NCBI GenBank assembly: GCA_902554195.1
Contig: CACDNT010000006.1
Location: 1-37,968, forward strand
Reading direction: 5' to 3'
Length of the DNA: 37,968 nt
Source: an uncultured Pelagibacteraceae bacterium
Lineage (GTDB): Bacteria; Pseudomonadota; Alphaproteobacteria; Pelagibacterales; Pelagibacteraceae
In this document: piece after piece, positions 1 through 9,596 of the stretch
Layout: each line of letters starts with the position of its first letter
Position numbering within the stretch: position 1 is the first letter of the stretch
Notes under the pieces: generated by a model
What the model saw: only the letters and a program-made list of their open reading frames with translations
The model's database searches: none
What the model was told of the DNA's origin: nothing
Program-made: the position numbers and the translations under genes

Positions 1-766
1 TGGTGAAAGATTTATATTTATTATCCCCATAAATTGAGTGACCAATATTAAAAAGTTGTTTTCTTAATTGGTGTTTCCTACCAGTAACAGGTTTCATCTC
101 AACAAGACTAGAATTAGAATTTTTATCAATGACTTTGTAAATTGTTTTTGCTTTTTCAATAATTTTTTTTCCGTTATCATAACGTACTAACTCGTTATTC
201 CATTCTCCTGAATTTTTTTCAAGTTCACCATGACATATAGCTAGATAAGTTTTATGCACTTTTCTTAATCTAAACAATGATGTTAATAATTGTGCTGTCT
301 CTCTGTTTTTAGCCATTAAAAAAACACCTGAGGTATCTTTGTCTAATCTGTGAACAGAAAAAGGTTTTGAGTCTGAAAAAATTTCACTTTTTTTGAAAAT
401 ATCAATTAAGTTTTTTTTTGATTTTGTTCCACCTTGAACAGAAATACCAGCACTTTTATTTAAAACGATGAAATTTTCATTGTTATCTATTATTAAATCT
501 TCATTAGCTTTAATTATTTGATTAGAAGGATTAAAACTTATTTTTTTTTGTAGAATTCTTTCCTCGAATTTAAAGCCATAAAAATCGATTTTGTCATTAG
601 ATTTTATCTTATGAGAACTTTTTATTTTTTTTTTATTTACCTTGATTTTTCCTGATCTTAGAGATTTTTCAATTAGTCCTTGAGGAATTCTCCCTATTAT
701 GTTTCGTATCCATCTATCAACACGCATATTATTACACGTTGAATTAACGATGTAACTTTTTAACAT
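1..766 (-). CDS. rluC: RluA/RluC-family 23S rRNA pseudouridine synthase (C-terminus beyond window)
   Basis: Isomerises specific uridines of large-subunit rRNA to pseudouridine. An N-terminal S4 RNA-binding domain covers about residues 14-65. The catalytic motif HRLDKDTSG lies at 139-147, with the family's catalytic Asp at 142. A GRKHQLR motif near the cut end matches the conserved GRTHQIR block. The frame stays open to base 1, giving 255 codons with the C-terminus missing. I used the ATG at 766; a second in-frame ATG at 727 (MRVDRW) would start right at the S4 domain and is equally plausible. The gene starts 9 bp after rplQ with no terminator between, so it is probably read as the tail of the ribosomal operon. 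The family is sure; RluC rather than RluD is inferred from the S4 region. Confidence 0.85.
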   Translation of the reverse strand, partial: MLKSYIVNSTCNNMRVDRWIRNIIGRIPQGLIEKSLRSGKIKVNKKKIKSSHKIKSNDKIDFYGFKFEERILQKKISFNPSNQIIKANEDLIIDNNENFIVLNKSAGISVQGGTKSKKNLIDIFKKSEIFSDSKPFSVHRLDKDTSGVFLMAKNRETAQLLTSLFRLRKVHKTYLAICHGELEKNSGEWNNELVRYDNGKKIIEKAKTIYKVIDKNSNSSLVEMKPVTGRKHQLRKQLFNIGHSIYGDNKYKSFT

Positions 767-775
767 AAAAAAGAA

Positions 776-1225
776 TTATTTTGATACGGTGACTGGTTTT
801 TTATCTTCTTTTTTTTCAGTCTCTTTTGCGGTAGATTTTTTCTTTTTATCTACTTTTTTTGCCTCAACATCTCTGTCTACAAACTCAATAATTGCCATCG
901 GTGCATTATCACCATATCTAAAACCAGCTTTGATTATTCTTGTATAACCACCTGATCTTTTTTCATATCTTTTCGATAATGTCTTTTTAACTTTATTTGC
1001 AGATTTAATATCTTGTAACTGTGAAACTAAAGCTTTTGTATTATGAAGAGTATCTTTCTTACCTAATGTAATAATCTTATCAGCCTGAGGTTTTAAAAAC
1101 TTTGCTTTAGGTAATGTTGTTTTAATTTGCTCATATTTTATTAAAGAATTAAGCATGTTTTTTAACAATGCTTTTCTATGCTCAGACGTTCTGTTGAGTT
1201 TTTTGTTAGCAAATCCATGTCTCAT
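776..1225 (-). CDS. rplQ: 50S ribosomal protein bL17
   Basis: Large-subunit protein near the peptide exit tunnel. The N-terminus [20 protein letters not shown] is the bL17 signature, followed by the usual [12 protein letters not shown] block and the GGYTRI segment near residues 91-96. At 149 residues it is longer than the E. coli protein because of a Lys/Glu-rich tail of about 30 residues, which is likely disordered. The ATG sits one base after the rpoA stop. This rpsK-rpoA-rplQ order is the standard end of the alpha operon. Confidence 0.97.
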   Translation of the reverse strand: MRHGFANKKLNRTSEHRKALLKNMLNSLIKYEQIKTTLPKAKFLKPQADKIITLGKKDTLHNTKALVSQLQDIKSANKVKKTLSKRYEKRSGGYTRIIKAGFRYGDNAPMAIIEFVDRDVEAKKVDKKKKSTAKETEKKEDKKPVTVSK

Positions 1226-2254
1226 TTATATAGCTTCCTCGAGTTTTTTAGACATTTCAGCTATATTATCTGGTGGCCAATTTGGTATTTCCATACCCAA
1301 ATATAAAGACATACCAGTTAACACTTCTTTAATTTCATTAAGTGATTTTCTTCCGAAATTTGGCGTTCTCAACATTTCTCCCTCTGATTTTTGAACAAGA
1401 TCACCAATATAAATTATGTTGTCATTTTTCAAACAATTCATTGATCGAACAGATAATTCCAATTCATCAACTTTTCTTAATAAATTTTTATTAAATTCTG
1501 GTTCTGTTGATACTTCTTTAATGGGTGCCTCTACTGGCTCATCAAAATTTACAAACATTTTTAATTGATCTTGGAAAATTCTAGCTGAGTAAGCTACAGC
1601 ATCCTCTGCTGAAATCGAACCATCTGTTTCTACTTCCATCGTAAGTTTATCATAATCGAGTGCTTTTCCTTCTCTGGCAGTGCTTACCGAATAAGAAACT
1701 TTTTTAACAGGGCTATAAAGAGAATCTATTGCGATTAAACCCAAAGGTGGTTCTTCTGGTTTATTTAGTTCTGCAGGAACATATCCTTTACCAGTGTTAA
1801 CATTCATTTCCATATGAAAAGTTGTATTTTCATCTAAATTGCAGATTACTAAATCAGGATTTAAAATTTCTACATCAGCAACTGGAGTTATATCTGATGC
1901 CTTTATTTCTCCAGGGCCTTTAGCATCTAAAACTAATTTTTTTGTTCCCTCTGAGGATGATTTTAAAGCTAAGGATTTTACATTAAGAACAATATCTGTA
2001 ACATCTTCACGTACACCTTTGATAGAAGTAAATTCATGTAATACTCCATCAATTTGAATTGAGGTTACTGCTGCACCTCTTATAGAAGATAATAAAATTC
2101 TTCTTAAAGAATTTCCTAATGTTAACCCATATCCTTTTTCAAGAGGTTCAGCGACAATCTTTGCACGAGATAAATCATCACTCATTTGAACATCTATTTT
2201 TGATGGTTTAATTAAGGATTTCCAATTTTTAATATTTACATTTTCAGTTTCCAT
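1226..2254 (-). CDS. rpoA: DNA-directed RNA polymerase alpha subunit
   Basis: Alpha dimerises to nucleate RNA polymerase assembly; its C-terminal domain contacts upstream promoter DNA and activators. The N-terminal domain carries the expected [17 protein letters not shown] block (about residues 42-58). The C-terminal domain (from about 260) shows [14 protein letters not shown] and [12 protein letters not shown], the helix-hairpin-helix surface including the DNA-binding Arg of the ELSVRS motif. The length of 342 aa is normal. The start ATG overlaps the rpsK stop by one base (TAATG), suggesting translational coupling to rpsK. Confidence 0.98.
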   Translation of the reverse strand: METENVNIKNWKSLIKPSKIDVQMSDDLSRAKIVAEPLEKGYGLTLGNSLRRILLSSIRGAAVTSIQIDGVLHEFTSIKGVREDVTDIVLNVKSLALKSSSEGTKKLVLDAKGPGEIKASDITPVADVEILNPDLVICNLDENTTFHMEMNVNTGKGYVPAELNKPEEPPLGLIAIDSLYSPVKKVSYSVSTAREGKALDYDKLTMEVETDGSISAEDAVAYSARIFQDQLKMFVNFDEPVEAPIKEVSTEPEFNKNLLRKVDELELSVRSMNCLKNDNIIYIGDLVQKSEGEMLRTPNFGRKSLNEIKEVLTGMSLYLGMEIPNWPPDNIAEMSKKLEEAI

Positions 2255-2703
2255 TAAACTCTCCTTTTTTTTGGTGGCCTAGTTCCATTGTGTGGCATTG
2301 GTGTTGTATCTTTAATTGATAAAATTTTAAAACCTCTTGCTTGTAAAGCTCTAAGAGCTGTTTCTCTGCCTGAGCCCGGGCCTTTGACTTCAACAGATAA
2401 AGTTTTCATTCCAAACTCTAATGCTTTCGAAGCAGCAGCATCAGCTGCTATTTGTGCTGCATAAGGAGTAGATTTTCTTGATCCTTTGAAACCTTTTTGA
2501 CCTGATGAAGCCCAAGAAATGACATTTCCATTAGTATCAGCTATAGAAATTATAGTATTATTAAAAGTTGATTGTACATATGCAATACCATTCAAAATAT
2601 TTTTTTTCGTTTTCTTTTTTTTTGAATAGGAACTTTTTTTTAATTTATTTACACTTTTTTCAACTTTTTGCTCTTTAGTCTCATTTTTTTCAACTTTGGC
2701 CAT
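2254..2703 (-). CDS. rpsK: 30S ribosomal protein uS11
   Basis: Platform protein of the small subunit near the mRNA exit. The conserved core begins around [14 protein letters not shown] and ends with the characteristic [14 protein letters not shown]. At 149 residues it is about 20 longer than E. coli uS11; the excess is an N-terminal Lys/Ser/Glu-rich extension of about 35 residues before the core, probably disordered and rRNA-binding. No internal ATG offers a better start before the core, and the start lies 2 bp after rpsM, which supports the long form. Confidence 0.97.
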   Translation of the reverse strand: MAKVEKNETKEQKVEKSVNKLKKSSYSKKKKTKKNILNGIAYVQSTFNNTIISIADTNGNVISWASSGQKGFKGSRKSTPYAAQIAADAAASKALEFGMKTLSVEVKGPGSGRETALRALQARGFKILSIKDTTPMPHNGTRPPKKRRV

Positions 2704-2705
2704 AT

Positions 2706-3089
2706 TTATTTTTTTAGTGGAGTTAATTTTTTACCTGCAATTGCAATAGCTTTACCTTTTCTTGTTCTTGCATTACATCTTGTTCTTTGTCCTCTTACAG
2801 GTAGCTTTTTTCTATGTCTTGATCCTCTATAACAAGCAAGGTCAATTAATCTCTTAATACTAAGTGAATAGTCTCTTCTTAAATCTCCTTCAACTTTAAA
2901 ATTTTGATCAATATATTCTCTAATTTTTAGAATTTCTTCATCGGTCAGTTGGTTTACTCTTTTTTCCTTGGGAATATTTAATGAGGAACATATTTTTGAT
3001 GAGAATTTGTCTCCAATGCCATAGATATATGTCAATCCTACGTGGACAAGTTTATTTTGTGGGATGTTTATACCAGCAATACGAGCCAT
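2706..3089 (-). CDS. rpsM: 30S ribosomal protein uS13
   Basis: Head protein of the small subunit that contacts the P-site tRNA and forms the bridge to uL5. [13 protein letters not shown] at the start, the [11 protein letters not shown] helix-hairpin-helix-like segment, and the [14 protein letters not shown] block near the C-terminus are diagnostic. The length of 127 aa is slightly above E. coli. It is preceded by a 56-bp gap after adk, one of the larger gaps in the block. No rpmJ (bL36) lies between secY and rpsM, unlike gammaproteobacteria. Confidence 0.97.
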   Translation of the reverse strand: MARIAGINIPQNKLVHVGLTYIYGIGDKFSSKICSSLNIPKEKRVNQLTDEEILKIREYIDQNFKVEGDLRRDYSLSIKRLIDLACYRGSRHRKKLPVRGQRTRCNARTRKGKAIAIAGKKLTPLKK

Positions 3090-3145
3090 ATATTTAGTGA
3101 TAATTTTCTGCCTTTTATATAAGAAGATGTTTTAATGTCAACGTC

Positions 3146-3709
3146 TTAAACATTGAGAAAACTGTCTATTTTAGCGGTTATTTCCTCTATTTTAGAACCA
3201 CCATCTATTTCATAAAAATTTGAATTTTGAGAATAGAAATCTAAAACAGGCTTTGTTGTATCCATATAAGTCTCATACCTCTTAATGATGGTTTCAAGGT
3301 CATCATCTGCTCTTTTTTCTATAATTTTTCTTTGATTTATTCTTTTAATGATTGTCTCTTTATTTACATTAAGAAAGAAAATGAAATCGATAGTTTGATT
3401 TGTTTTAATTAATAATTGCTCAAGATTTTTTGCCTGTGTTAATGATCTTGGGTATCCATCAAAAATTAATCTCCCCTTTTTTTTGGGATCTAATAAAGCA
3501 TTTTCGATTAGAGTATTTACTATTTGATCGCTAACAAACTTTCCATCATTCATATCATTTAATATTTTCTTACCAATTTCAGAGTCATTTTGAATTTCTT
3601 CTCTCAACATATCACCTGTTGAAATTTGAAAATTATTTAACTTTTTAACTAAATACTTAGCTTGTGTTCCCTTACCAGCACCTGGAGGACCAATTAATAT
3701 TAAATTCAC
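3146..3709 (-). CDS. adk: Adenylate kinase (short LID form)
   Basis: Catalyses ATP + AMP to 2 ADP in the cytoplasm. The P-loop GPPGAGKG is at residues 7-14, STGDMLR (about 30-36) belongs to the AMP-binding domain, and FDGYPRS (about 83-89) is the conserved family motif. After RINQRKIIEKRADDD the chain goes straight into the C-terminal helices. This means the LID is the short variant without the long zinc-bearing insertion, consistent with only 187 residues. Its position between secY and rpsM is typical of alphaproteobacteria. Start ATG is 9 bp after the secY stop. Confidence 0.97.
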   Translation of the reverse strand: MNLILIGPPGAGKGTQAKYLVKKLNNFQISTGDMLREEIQNDSEIGKKILNDMNDGKFVSDQIVNTLIENALLDPKKKGRLIFDGYPRSLTQAKNLEQLLIKTNQTIDFIFFLNVNKETIIKRINQRKIIEKRADDDLETIIKRYETYMDTTKPVLDFYSQNSNFYEIDGGSKIEEITAKIDSFLNV

Positions 3710-3718
3710 TTTTCTTAA

Positions 3719-4999
3719 TTATTTTCCAAATTTAGTTTTTTTAATTAATTGCTCATATTGTGAGCTCATAAGTCTTGTTTGAATTTGTGTAACTGTGTCA
3801 ATTGCTACAACTACAACAATTAATATTGATGTTCCACCTAAGTAAAAAGGGATAGGATAATTAGCAATTAAAAATTCAGGCATTAAGCAGACTAAAGTTA
3901 AATATAGTGCACCAATAGTTGTCAATTTAGTTAAAATGTTTTCAATATAAATCGCTGTACTTTCTCCAGGTCTTATGCCAGGAATAAACCCTCCATACTT
4001 TCTTAAATTATCAGCCGTTTCAGTTGGATTAAAAGTTATTGATGTATAAAAAAAAGTAAAAAATATTATTCCTGATGCATATAAAAGCATATAAAGAGGT
4101 TGTCCTTGAGTAAAGAAAGAACTTAAATTTAAAAAAGTTTCATTTTCAGAAATATTAAAATTTGAAAATGTTACAGGTAATAAAAGTAACGCTGATGCAA
4201 AAATTGCAGGTATAACTCCTGCTTGATTAATTTTCAAAGGTAAATGCGATGACTCACCTCCGTACATTTTATTTCCCATTTGTCTCTTAGGGTAATTTAT
4301 TAAAATTTTTCTCAAAGCTCTTTCCATAAATACAATAAATAATATAGTTAAAATGAGTAAAACAAATATTGCTATAATCATTAAAGTAGAGATTGCTCCT
4401 GTTCTTCCTAATTCAAATGTAGTTACTAAAGCTCTCGGAATTTCGGCAACAATACCTGCAAAAATTATTAATGAAATTCCATTTCCAATACCTCTTTGCG
4501 TAATTTGTTCACCAAGCCACATCAAAAATATCGTACCTGCAACAATAGTTGTCACTGTTGATATTTTAAAAAATATTCCAGGATTAATAACTAAATTAGC
4601 CGATGACTCTAGCCCTACTGACAATCCATATCCCTGAACCGTTGCTAATAAAACAGTTCCATATCTTGTTATTTGAGTAATTTTAGCTCTTCCTGTTTCA
4701 CCTTGAGCTTTTAAATTTTTAAAATAATCAGATACACCAGTTAATAACTGAACAATAATTGATGAAGATATATAAGGCATTATTCCAAGTGCAAAAATTG
4801 CCATCCTGCTCACAGCTCCACCAGCAAAAACATTAAACATCCCTAGCAACCCTTTTTGATTACCTTCCATTAATATTTTTAATTGCTCAGGGTCGATTCC
4901 AGGTAGTGGAACAAAAGTACCAAATCTATAAACTGCTAATATTGCAATAGTAAATATTATTCTATTTCTTAGATCACTACTTGAAGATGAAGAACTCAT
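3719..4999 (-). CDS. secY: Preprotein translocase subunit SecY
   Basis: Channel subunit of the Sec translocon in the inner membrane. The protein has about ten hydrophobic segments. Early ones include RIIFTIAILAVYRFGTFVPLPGI, and the plug/TM2 region is GGAVSRMAIFALGIMPYISSSI. The cytosolic loop with ALRKILINYPKRQ (about 228-240) holds the conserved basic residues that contact SecA or the ribosome. The length of 426 aa is normal. It partners with SecE, encoded at 27687-27878. The small exported cargo proteins of elements A and B would be its substrates. Downstream of rplO by 12 bp. Confidence 0.97.
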   Translation of the reverse strand: MSSSSSSSDLRNRIIFTIAILAVYRFGTFVPLPGIDPEQLKILMEGNQKGLLGMFNVFAGGAVSRMAIFALGIMPYISSSIIVQLLTGVSDYFKNLKAQGETGRAKITQITRYGTVLLATVQGYGLSVGLESSANLVINPGIFFKISTVTTIVAGTIFLMWLGEQITQRGIGNGISLIIFAGIVAEIPRALVTTFELGRTGAISTLMIIAIFVLLILTILFIVFMERALRKILINYPKRQMGNKMYGGESSHLPLKINQAGVIPAIFASALLLLPVTFSNFNISENETFLNLSSFFTQGQPLYMLLYASGIIFFTFFYTSITFNPTETADNLRKYGGFIPGIRPGESTAIYIENILTKLTTIGALYLTLVCLMPEFLIANYPIPFYLGGTSILIVVVVAIDTVTQIQTRLMSSQYEQLIKKTKFGK

Positions 5000-5011
5000 T
5001 TAATTAAAGTA

Positions 5012-5464
5012 TTATTTTTTAAGTTGTATTGATCCACCAATTTTTTCAAGTTTTTCTAATGCTGATTTTGATGCTAGATCCGCTTCAATATTTATCTTAT
5101 CTTTAATTTCACCAGTGCCTAAAATTTTAAGTTTTTTTGAATTTTTATTTATTAATCTAAGTTTTTTTAAAGAGGATGAATTAAGAACTTCACTAGTACT
5201 AATCGTTTTTTTATTAATAAACGATTGAATTTTCTCTAAATTCAAAATCGCAATATTCTCTCTATTAAATGTTTTAAAACCTCTTTTTGGTAATCTTCTG
5301 TATAAAGGCATTTGTCCACCTTCAAAACTTTTTATAGCTACACCAGATCGTGATTTTTGTCCTTTTACACCTCTTCCTGATGTCTTGCCTTTACCAGAGC
5401 CTATACCTCTACCCACTCTAATCTTAGATTTATTTAATTTTGGTCTATTATTTAATTTTATCAT
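5012..5464 (-). CDS. rplO: 50S ribosomal protein uL15
   Basis: Large-subunit protein that binds 23S rRNA late in assembly. The Gly/Lys-rich N-terminal extension with RVGRGIGSGKGKTSGRG (about 17-33) and GGQMPLYRRLPKRGF (about 50-64) are the family hallmarks. The length is 150 aa. Its ATG overlaps the rpsE stop by 4 bases (ATGA). This leaves no room for rpmD (uL30), which most bacteria carry between rpsE and rplO. Confidence 0.97.
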   Translation of the reverse strand: MIKLNNRPKLNKSKIRVGRGIGSGKGKTSGRGVKGQKSRSGVAIKSFEGGQMPLYRRLPKRGFKTFNRENIAILNLEKIQSFINKKTISTSEVLNSSSLKKLRLINKNSKKLKILGTGEIKDKINIEADLASKSALEKLEKIGGSIQLKK

Positions 5465-5979
5465 AATCCTCTTTTTTCAACTATTTCTGAAATTTTTTTA
5501 TTTCTAATTGAAGAGATTTGTTTAGGTGAATTTTGTTTCATTAAGGCTTTAATAGTCGCTCTTATTACATTATGAGCGTTTGATGTTCCCATAGATTTTG
5601 CAACAATATCTTTAACACCTAAAACCTCACAAACAGCTCGAACTGGTCCTCCCGCTATTATACCTGTTCCTTTTGAGGCAGACCTTAAAACTATTCTACC
5701 AGATCCATCTTTCGCTTTAACATCGTGATGAATTGTTCTTCCTTCTCTTAGCGGTATATGAATGAGTTTTCTTCTGGCAATTTCGTTGGCTTTTTTTATA
5801 GCATCTGGAACTTGTTTTGCTTTAGCATGAGCAATACCTATTTTTCCAGCTTGATTACCCACAACCACAAGAGCTGAAAAACCAAACCTTCTTCCACCTT
5901 TTACAACTTTAGTGATCCTGTTAATGTGAACTAATTTTTCCAAGATATCATCATTTTTTTTTTCTTTAAAATTATCCAT
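5461..5979 (-). CDS. rpsE: 30S ribosomal protein uS5
   Basis: Small-subunit protein at the mRNA entry channel with roles in decoding fidelity and helicase action. The double-stranded-RNA-binding N-terminal domain includes ITKVVKGGRRFGFSALVVVGN (about 21-41), and the C-terminal domain contains SKGTGIIAGGPVRAV and SMGTSNAHNVIRAT. The length of 172 aa is normal. It is followed immediately by rplO with a 4-base overlap instead of by rpmD. Confidence 0.97.
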   Translation of the reverse strand: MDNFKEKKNDDILEKLVHINRITKVVKGGRRFGFSALVVVGNQAGKIGIAHAKAKQVPDAIKKANEIARRKLIHIPLREGRTIHHDVKAKDGSGRIVLRSASKGTGIIAGGPVRAVCEVLGVKDIVAKSMGTSNAHNVIRATIKALMKQNSPKQISSIRNKKISEIVEKRGL

Positions 5980-5981
5980 AA

Positions 5982-6338
5982 TTAAAATTCCATTCCATTT
6001 TTTCTTAAAGTTTCAGCAAAAATTTTTATTCTTCCATGATATTTATAAATACCTCTATCAAAATATATTTTACTGATTTTTTTTTCTTGTGCTTTTTTTG
6101 CTAACTTTTCTGCAACAATTTTAGATAATTCAGACTTATTTGTGGTTTTAGACTCTTTAATATCTTTTTCTATTGATGAAGCTGACAATAGAGTAATATT
6201 TTTTTTATCGTCTATTATTTGTGCAAAAATATTTTTTGATGACCTGAATATACTCAATCTAAATCTGTCTGATTTAGCAAACTTTTTGAGTTTGTTTGTA
6301 ACTCTATATTTCTTTCTAGCACTTGTATTAAGTTTCAT
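5982..6338 (-). CDS. rplR: 50S ribosomal protein uL18
   Basis: Binds 5S rRNA together with uL5 in the central protuberance. [18 protein letters not shown] near residues 27-44 and the C-terminal [26 protein letters not shown] are characteristic. The length of 118 aa matches the family. The start is fused to the rplF stop as TAATG, so translation is probably coupled. Confidence 0.97.
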   Translation of the reverse strand: MKLNTSARKKYRVTNKLKKFAKSDRFRLSIFRSSKNIFAQIIDDKKNITLLSASSIEKDIKESKTTNKSELSKIVAEKLAKKAQEKKISKIYFDRGIYKYHGRIKIFAETLRKNGMEF

Positions 6339-6877
6339 TATTTTTTCTTACCCTCTTTTTTCATAATATATTGACCTTTTTCTCTTATTCCTTTTCCTTT
6401 ATAGGGTTCAATTTTTCGAAATGTTTTAATTTTAGAGACTACTGAGCCAACTAATTGTTTATCAAATCCAGATATTCTCAAAGTAGTTTGTTTTTCAACT
6501 AAAATTTTTATACCTTCTGGGATTGTATAGTTTATGTCATGGCTATAACCTAATTGAAGGTTAAGTTGATTACCTTTTAAAGATGCTCTGTATCCAACAC
6601 CAACAAGTTCTAGTATTTTTTCATATCCTTTAACAGCACCAATAACAGCATTATTAATAAGACTACGATTCATTCCCCATAATCTTTTCGTATCTTGGTC
6701 AATTTTTTTTGGTTTGATTGATATTTCTTTTCCCTCTTTTATATCAAGATTAAACATTTCTAAGTCAATATTGAGTGATTTTTTACCTAATGGACCCTCT
6801 ATATTGAGAATATTTCCAGCAATAGCCACTTTTACTTTTTCCGGTATCGATATATTTATTTTCCCAATTTTTGACAT
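6338..6877 (-). CDS. rplF: 50S ribosomal protein uL6
   Basis: Large-subunit protein near the factor-binding site and the sarcin-ricin loop. It has two similar domains. The second carries [23 protein letters not shown], and the C-terminal [25 protein letters not shown] is the classic uL6 tail. The length of 179 aa is normal. The gene lies between rpsH and rplR as in the spc operon. Confidence 0.97.
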   Translation of the reverse strand: MSKIGKINISIPEKVKVAIAGNILNIEGPLGKKSLNIDLEMFNLDIKEGKEISIKPKKIDQDTKRLWGMNRSLINNAVIGAVKGYEKILELVGVGYRASLKGNQLNLQLGYSHDINYTIPEGIKILVEKQTTLRISGFDKQLVGSVVSKIKTFRKIEPYKGKGIREKGQYIMKKEGKKK

Positions 6878-6878
6878 A

Positions 6879-7274
6879 TTAAAAAACCTTACAAATTATT
6901 TCACCACCGACTCTCTGCTTTCGTGCATCAATATCGGTCATTACACCTTTTGGAGTTGATAATATAGCTATACCTAGACCATTATTAATTTTTGGTAAGC
7001 TATCTGCACTTGAAAAAATTCTTCTTCCAGGTTTTGAGACTCTCTCAAAGTTATTTATAACTGGATTGCCAGAATGATATTTCAATTCTAATGATAAAAT
7101 ATTTTTTTTCTCAGTAGTTGAAACTTTAAAATCTTTTATAAATCCCTCATTTTTTAATATATCGGCGATTTTACTTTTAAAATTTGAAGATGGTAAATCT
7201 ACTTTTTTATGAGATCTAGCTTGAGCATTTTTAACTCTTGCTATCATATCTCCTATTGGGTCACTTAAACTCAT
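6879..7274 (-). CDS. rpsH: 30S ribosomal protein uS8
   Basis: Central assembly protein that binds helix 21 of 16S rRNA; in E. coli it is the translational repressor of the spc operon. MSLSDPIGDMIARVKNAQ at the start and the C-terminal GLGIAILSTPKGVMTD...GGEIICKVF are diagnostic. The length is 131 aa. In E. coli the S8 regulatory target lies near rplE; I did not identify a comparable structure here. Confidence 0.97.
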   Translation of the reverse strand: MSLSDPIGDMIARVKNAQARSHKKVDLPSSNFKSKIADILKNEGFIKDFKVSTTEKKNILSLELKYHSGNPVINNFERVSKPGRRIFSSADSLPKINNGLGIAILSTPKGVMTDIDARKQRVGGEIICKVF

Positions 7275-7286
7275 AATAATTCCTTT

Positions 7287-7592
7287 CTACCAGCTCGATT
7301 TAACTAAACCTGGTATCTTTCCTTGCAATCCAAGTTGTCTTAATGCAATTCTTGATATTTTTAATTTCCTATAAACTCCATGTGGTCTGCCAGTAATTTG
7401 ACATCTATTCATAACTCTGTTTTTAGCTGAATTTCTAGGTAATTTTGATAATTTTTGCTGAGCTTTAAATCTTTCCTCTAGTGGGATTTTTTTATCCATA
7501 ATTATTTTTTTTAATTTAGATCTTTTATTAAACAATTTATTAGAAAGTTTTATTCTTCTGTTATTTTTATTTATTGAACTCAATTTAGCCAT
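7287..7592 (-). CDS. rpsN: 30S ribosomal protein uS14 (zinc-independent form)
   Basis: Head protein of the small subunit. The 101-residue length and the absence of CXXC pairs mark the long, zinc-free paralogue (C- form). The conserved end RNRCQITGRPHGVYRKLKISRI-type block, seen here as MNRCQITGRPHGVYRK, and the final LPGLVKSSW-like IPGLVKSSW identify the family. It lies between rplE and rpsH, the canonical position. Confidence 0.97.
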   Translation of the reverse strand: MAKLSSINKNNRRIKLSNKLFNKRSKLKKIIMDKKIPLEERFKAQQKLSKLPRNSAKNRVMNRCQITGRPHGVYRKLKISRIALRQLGLQGKIPGLVKSSW

Positions 7593-7593
7593 T

Positions 7594-8148
7594 TTAATTG
7601 TCTCCTTTTTTAATAAATGGAAAATTCATCTTATTTAATAAAGCATAACTGTGCTCTTTGTTTAAAGAAGATATAACAATAACAACATCTAATCCTCTAA
7701 CCTTATCTGCTCTATCAAAACTCACCTCTGGAAATATAATATGTTCTTTAATACCAAATGTATAGTTGCCAAATTTATCAAAACCTTTTGGAGACAAACC
7801 TCTAAAGTCTTTAACTCTAGGTAGGGCTATATTAACAAGTCTATCCAAAAATTCATACATTTTATTTTTTCTTAGTGTCACTTTTAAACCAGCATTAGAT
7901 CCCTTCCTTGTTTTAAAATTAGCAACAGATTTTTTAAATTTAGTTGTGACAGGTTTTTGACCAGTGATCTTAGCAAGATCTTCCTCACATGATTTTAAAA
8001 TCTTTGAGTCATTTCCATCTAAACCTAATCCCATATTCAATATTATTTTTTCAATTTTTGGTCCCATATTTAAATTTTTGAAACCAAATTCAGTTTTTAA
8101 GGAAGGCTGAATTTCTTTAAAATAAAGTTCTTTTAATCTAGGTGTCAT
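7594..8148 (-). CDS. rplE: 50S ribosomal protein uL5
   Basis: 5S rRNA-binding protein of the central protuberance that contacts P-site tRNA. Motifs include KIEKIILNMGLG (about 32-43), TGQKPVTTKFKKSVANFKTRKG (about 62-83) and FGIKEHIIFPEV (about 131-142). The length of 184 aa is normal. Its ATG overlaps the rplX stop by one base (TAATG). Confidence 0.97.
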   Translation of the reverse strand: MTPRLKELYFKEIQPSLKTEFGFKNLNMGPKIEKIILNMGLGLDGNDSKILKSCEEDLAKITGQKPVTTKFKKSVANFKTRKGSNAGLKVTLRKNKMYEFLDRLVNIALPRVKDFRGLSPKGFDKFGNYTFGIKEHIIFPEVSFDRADKVRGLDVVIVISSLNKEHSYALLNKMNFPFIKKGDN

Positions 8149-8396
8149 TATTTTTTAGCCTCAGTTTTTTTATTTTTCTTTTTTTCATCTATTAGTTTCA
8201 AGTTTGATATATGAATAAAATTTTCTTTCGAAAAAATTCCACCTTTTTTTTCTTTAGTTGTTTTAACATGTTTTTTAATCATATTAAGTTCTTTAACCTT
8301 AGCTCTATTGTTTGATCTATCAATTTCAATAACTTCTCCTTCCTTTGATTTATCCTTTCCAGTCAAAATTTTTACTTTTAAACCTTTTTTAATCAT
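8148..8396 (-). CDS. rplX: 50S ribosomal protein uL24 (short)
   Basis: Assembly-initiator protein that binds 23S rRNA domain I near the exit tunnel. It begins with a KOW-type segment: [20 protein letters not shown]. The rest of the chain, including [16 protein letters not shown], follows the family. At 82 residues it is about 20 shorter than E. coli uL24 and ends in a Lys-rich tail, so the C-terminal part is reduced. Both ends form one-base TAATG overlaps with rplN and rplE. Confidence 0.96.
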   Translation of the reverse strand: MIKKGLKVKILTGKDKSKEGEVIEIDRSNNRAKVKELNMIKKHVKTTKEKKGGIFSKENFIHISNLKLIDEKKKNKKTEAKK

Positions 8397-8764
8397 TATA
8401 TTACCTCTGGTGCTAAAGAGATTATTTTCATTTGACCCCTTGTTCTCAGTTCTCTAGTAACAGGTCCAAAAATTCTTGTTCCTACAGGTTCGCCTTTATC
8501 GTCAACTAAAACTGCAGCATTATTATCAAACCTAACTTTTGATCCATCATCTCTATGAATTCCTTTTTTCACTCGAACGACTACTGCTTTATGGACTGAA
8601 CCTTTTTTTACTTTACCTTTAGGAATTGCCTCTTTCACAGCGATCACAATAGTATCTCCAATACTTGCATATCTTCGTTTTGATCCACCTAAAACTTTTA
8701 TACACTCAATTTTTTTTGCCCCTGTATTATCAGCAACTTGTAATTCAGTCTGAACTTGTATCAT
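8396..8764 (-). CDS. rplN: 50S ribosomal protein uL14
   Basis: Subunit-interface protein of the large subunit, part of bridges to 16S rRNA and the binding site of the silencing factor Rsf[23 protein letters not shown] is the conserved start, and [13 protein letters not shown] with the final [10 protein letters not shown] the conserved end. The length of 122 aa is standard. The gene is coupled by TAATG to rpsQ upstream and rplX downstream. Confidence 0.98.
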   Translation of the reverse strand: MIQVQTELQVADNTGAKKIECIKVLGGSKRRYASIGDTIVIAVKEAIPKGKVKKGSVHKAVVVRVKKGIHRDDGSKVRFDNNAAVLVDDKGEPVGTRIFGPVTRELRTRGQMKIISLAPEVI

Positions 8765-9000
8765 TATTTAATATTCTCCATTACTTGAAATCTTTTATTT
8801 TTTGAAAAAGGTCTGCTTTCTATAATTGAAACTTTATCACCAGTTTTGTATTTATTATTTTCATCATGAGCATTATATTTCTTACGCACTCTGACAATCT
8901 TTTTTAGAACTGGGTGTGAATATTTTCTCTCAATTAAAACAGTGATTGTTTTATTGGGTTTATCACTTACCACTACTCCTGTTAAAATTTTTTTAGGCAT
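8764..9000 (-). CDS. rpsQ: 30S ribosomal protein uS17
   Basis: Early-assembly OB-fold protein of the small-subunit body. [26 protein letters not shown] and [19 protein letters not shown] are the family blocks, followed by [18 protein letters not shown]. The length of 78 aa is typical. The start overlaps the 3' end of rpmC by 8 bases. Confidence 0.97.
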   Translation of the reverse strand: MPKKILTGVVVSDKPNKTITVLIERKYSHPVLKKIVRVRKKYNAHDENNKYKTGDKVSIIESRPFSKNKRFQVMENIK

Positions 9001-9184
9001 CTATTTTTCCTTTAAGTGTAGTTTTCAATCTTGCAATAGTTTTTTTTGTTTCACTAATTTTTGCAGGATTTGTAACTTGTGAATTAATTTTTTGAAATCT
9101 AAAATTAAATAAATCTTTTTTAAATTTATCTATGTTTTTGATAATTTCGTCTTTTGAAAGTTTTTTTATCTCTTGCTTCTTCAT
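8993..9184 (-). CDS. rpmC: 50S ribosomal protein uL29
   Basis: Small helical protein at the exit tunnel, part of the docking site for trigger factor and SRP. It is 63 residues with the [23 protein letters not shown] helix and the ARLKT segment near the C-terminus. Sequence similarity is low, as is usual for uL29, but length, composition and the slot between rplP and rpsQ make the call safe. The start follows the rplP stop by one base. Confidence 0.95.
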   Translation of the reverse strand: MKKQEIKKLSKDEIIKNIDKFKKDLFNFRFQKINSQVTNPAKISETKKTIARLKTTLKGKIDA

Positions 9185-9185
9185 G

Positions 9186-9596
9186 TTACGAAAACCTTTT
9201 TATTGTTTTAGTTTTTATTGGCAGCTTTGCTGAAGCTTTATATAAAGCTTCTTTAGCTACTTGTTCTGAAACACCATCAACTTCAAATAATATTCTTCCA
9301 GGTTTTACTCTGCATGCATAATATTCTGGAGAACCTTTTCCCTTACCCATACGAACTTCTATTGGTTTTTTTGAAACTGGTATATTGGGAAATATTCTAG
9401 TCCATACCCTTCCTTGTCTTTTCATGTGTCTTGTTAATGCTACTCTGGCAGCTTCAATTTGTTTACCTGTCACTCTTTCTGGTGACAATGCTTTAAGTGC
9501 ATATGCACCATAGTTAATAAAATTAGCTCTTGAAGCATTTCCATGAATTCTCCCTTTATGAGCTTTTCTCCATTTAGTTCTAACAGGTTGTAACAT
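9186..9596 (-). CDS. rplP: 50S ribosomal protein uL16
   Basis: Large-subunit protein near the A-site tRNA and peptidyl-transferase centre. [19 protein letters not shown] at the start is diagnostic. [35 protein letters not shown] in the middle includes the conserved basic loop with the RMGKGKG motif (about 82-88); the Arg of this loop is the residue hydroxylated in E. coli. The length of 136 aa is normal. TAATG overlap with rpsC. Confidence 0.98.
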   Translation of the reverse strand: MLQPVRTKWRKAHKGRIHGNASRANFINYGAYALKALSPERVTGKQIEAARVALTRHMKRQGRVWTRIFPNIPVSKKPIEVRMGKGKGSPEYYACRVKPGRILFEVDGVSEQVAKEALYKASAKLPIKTKTIKRFS

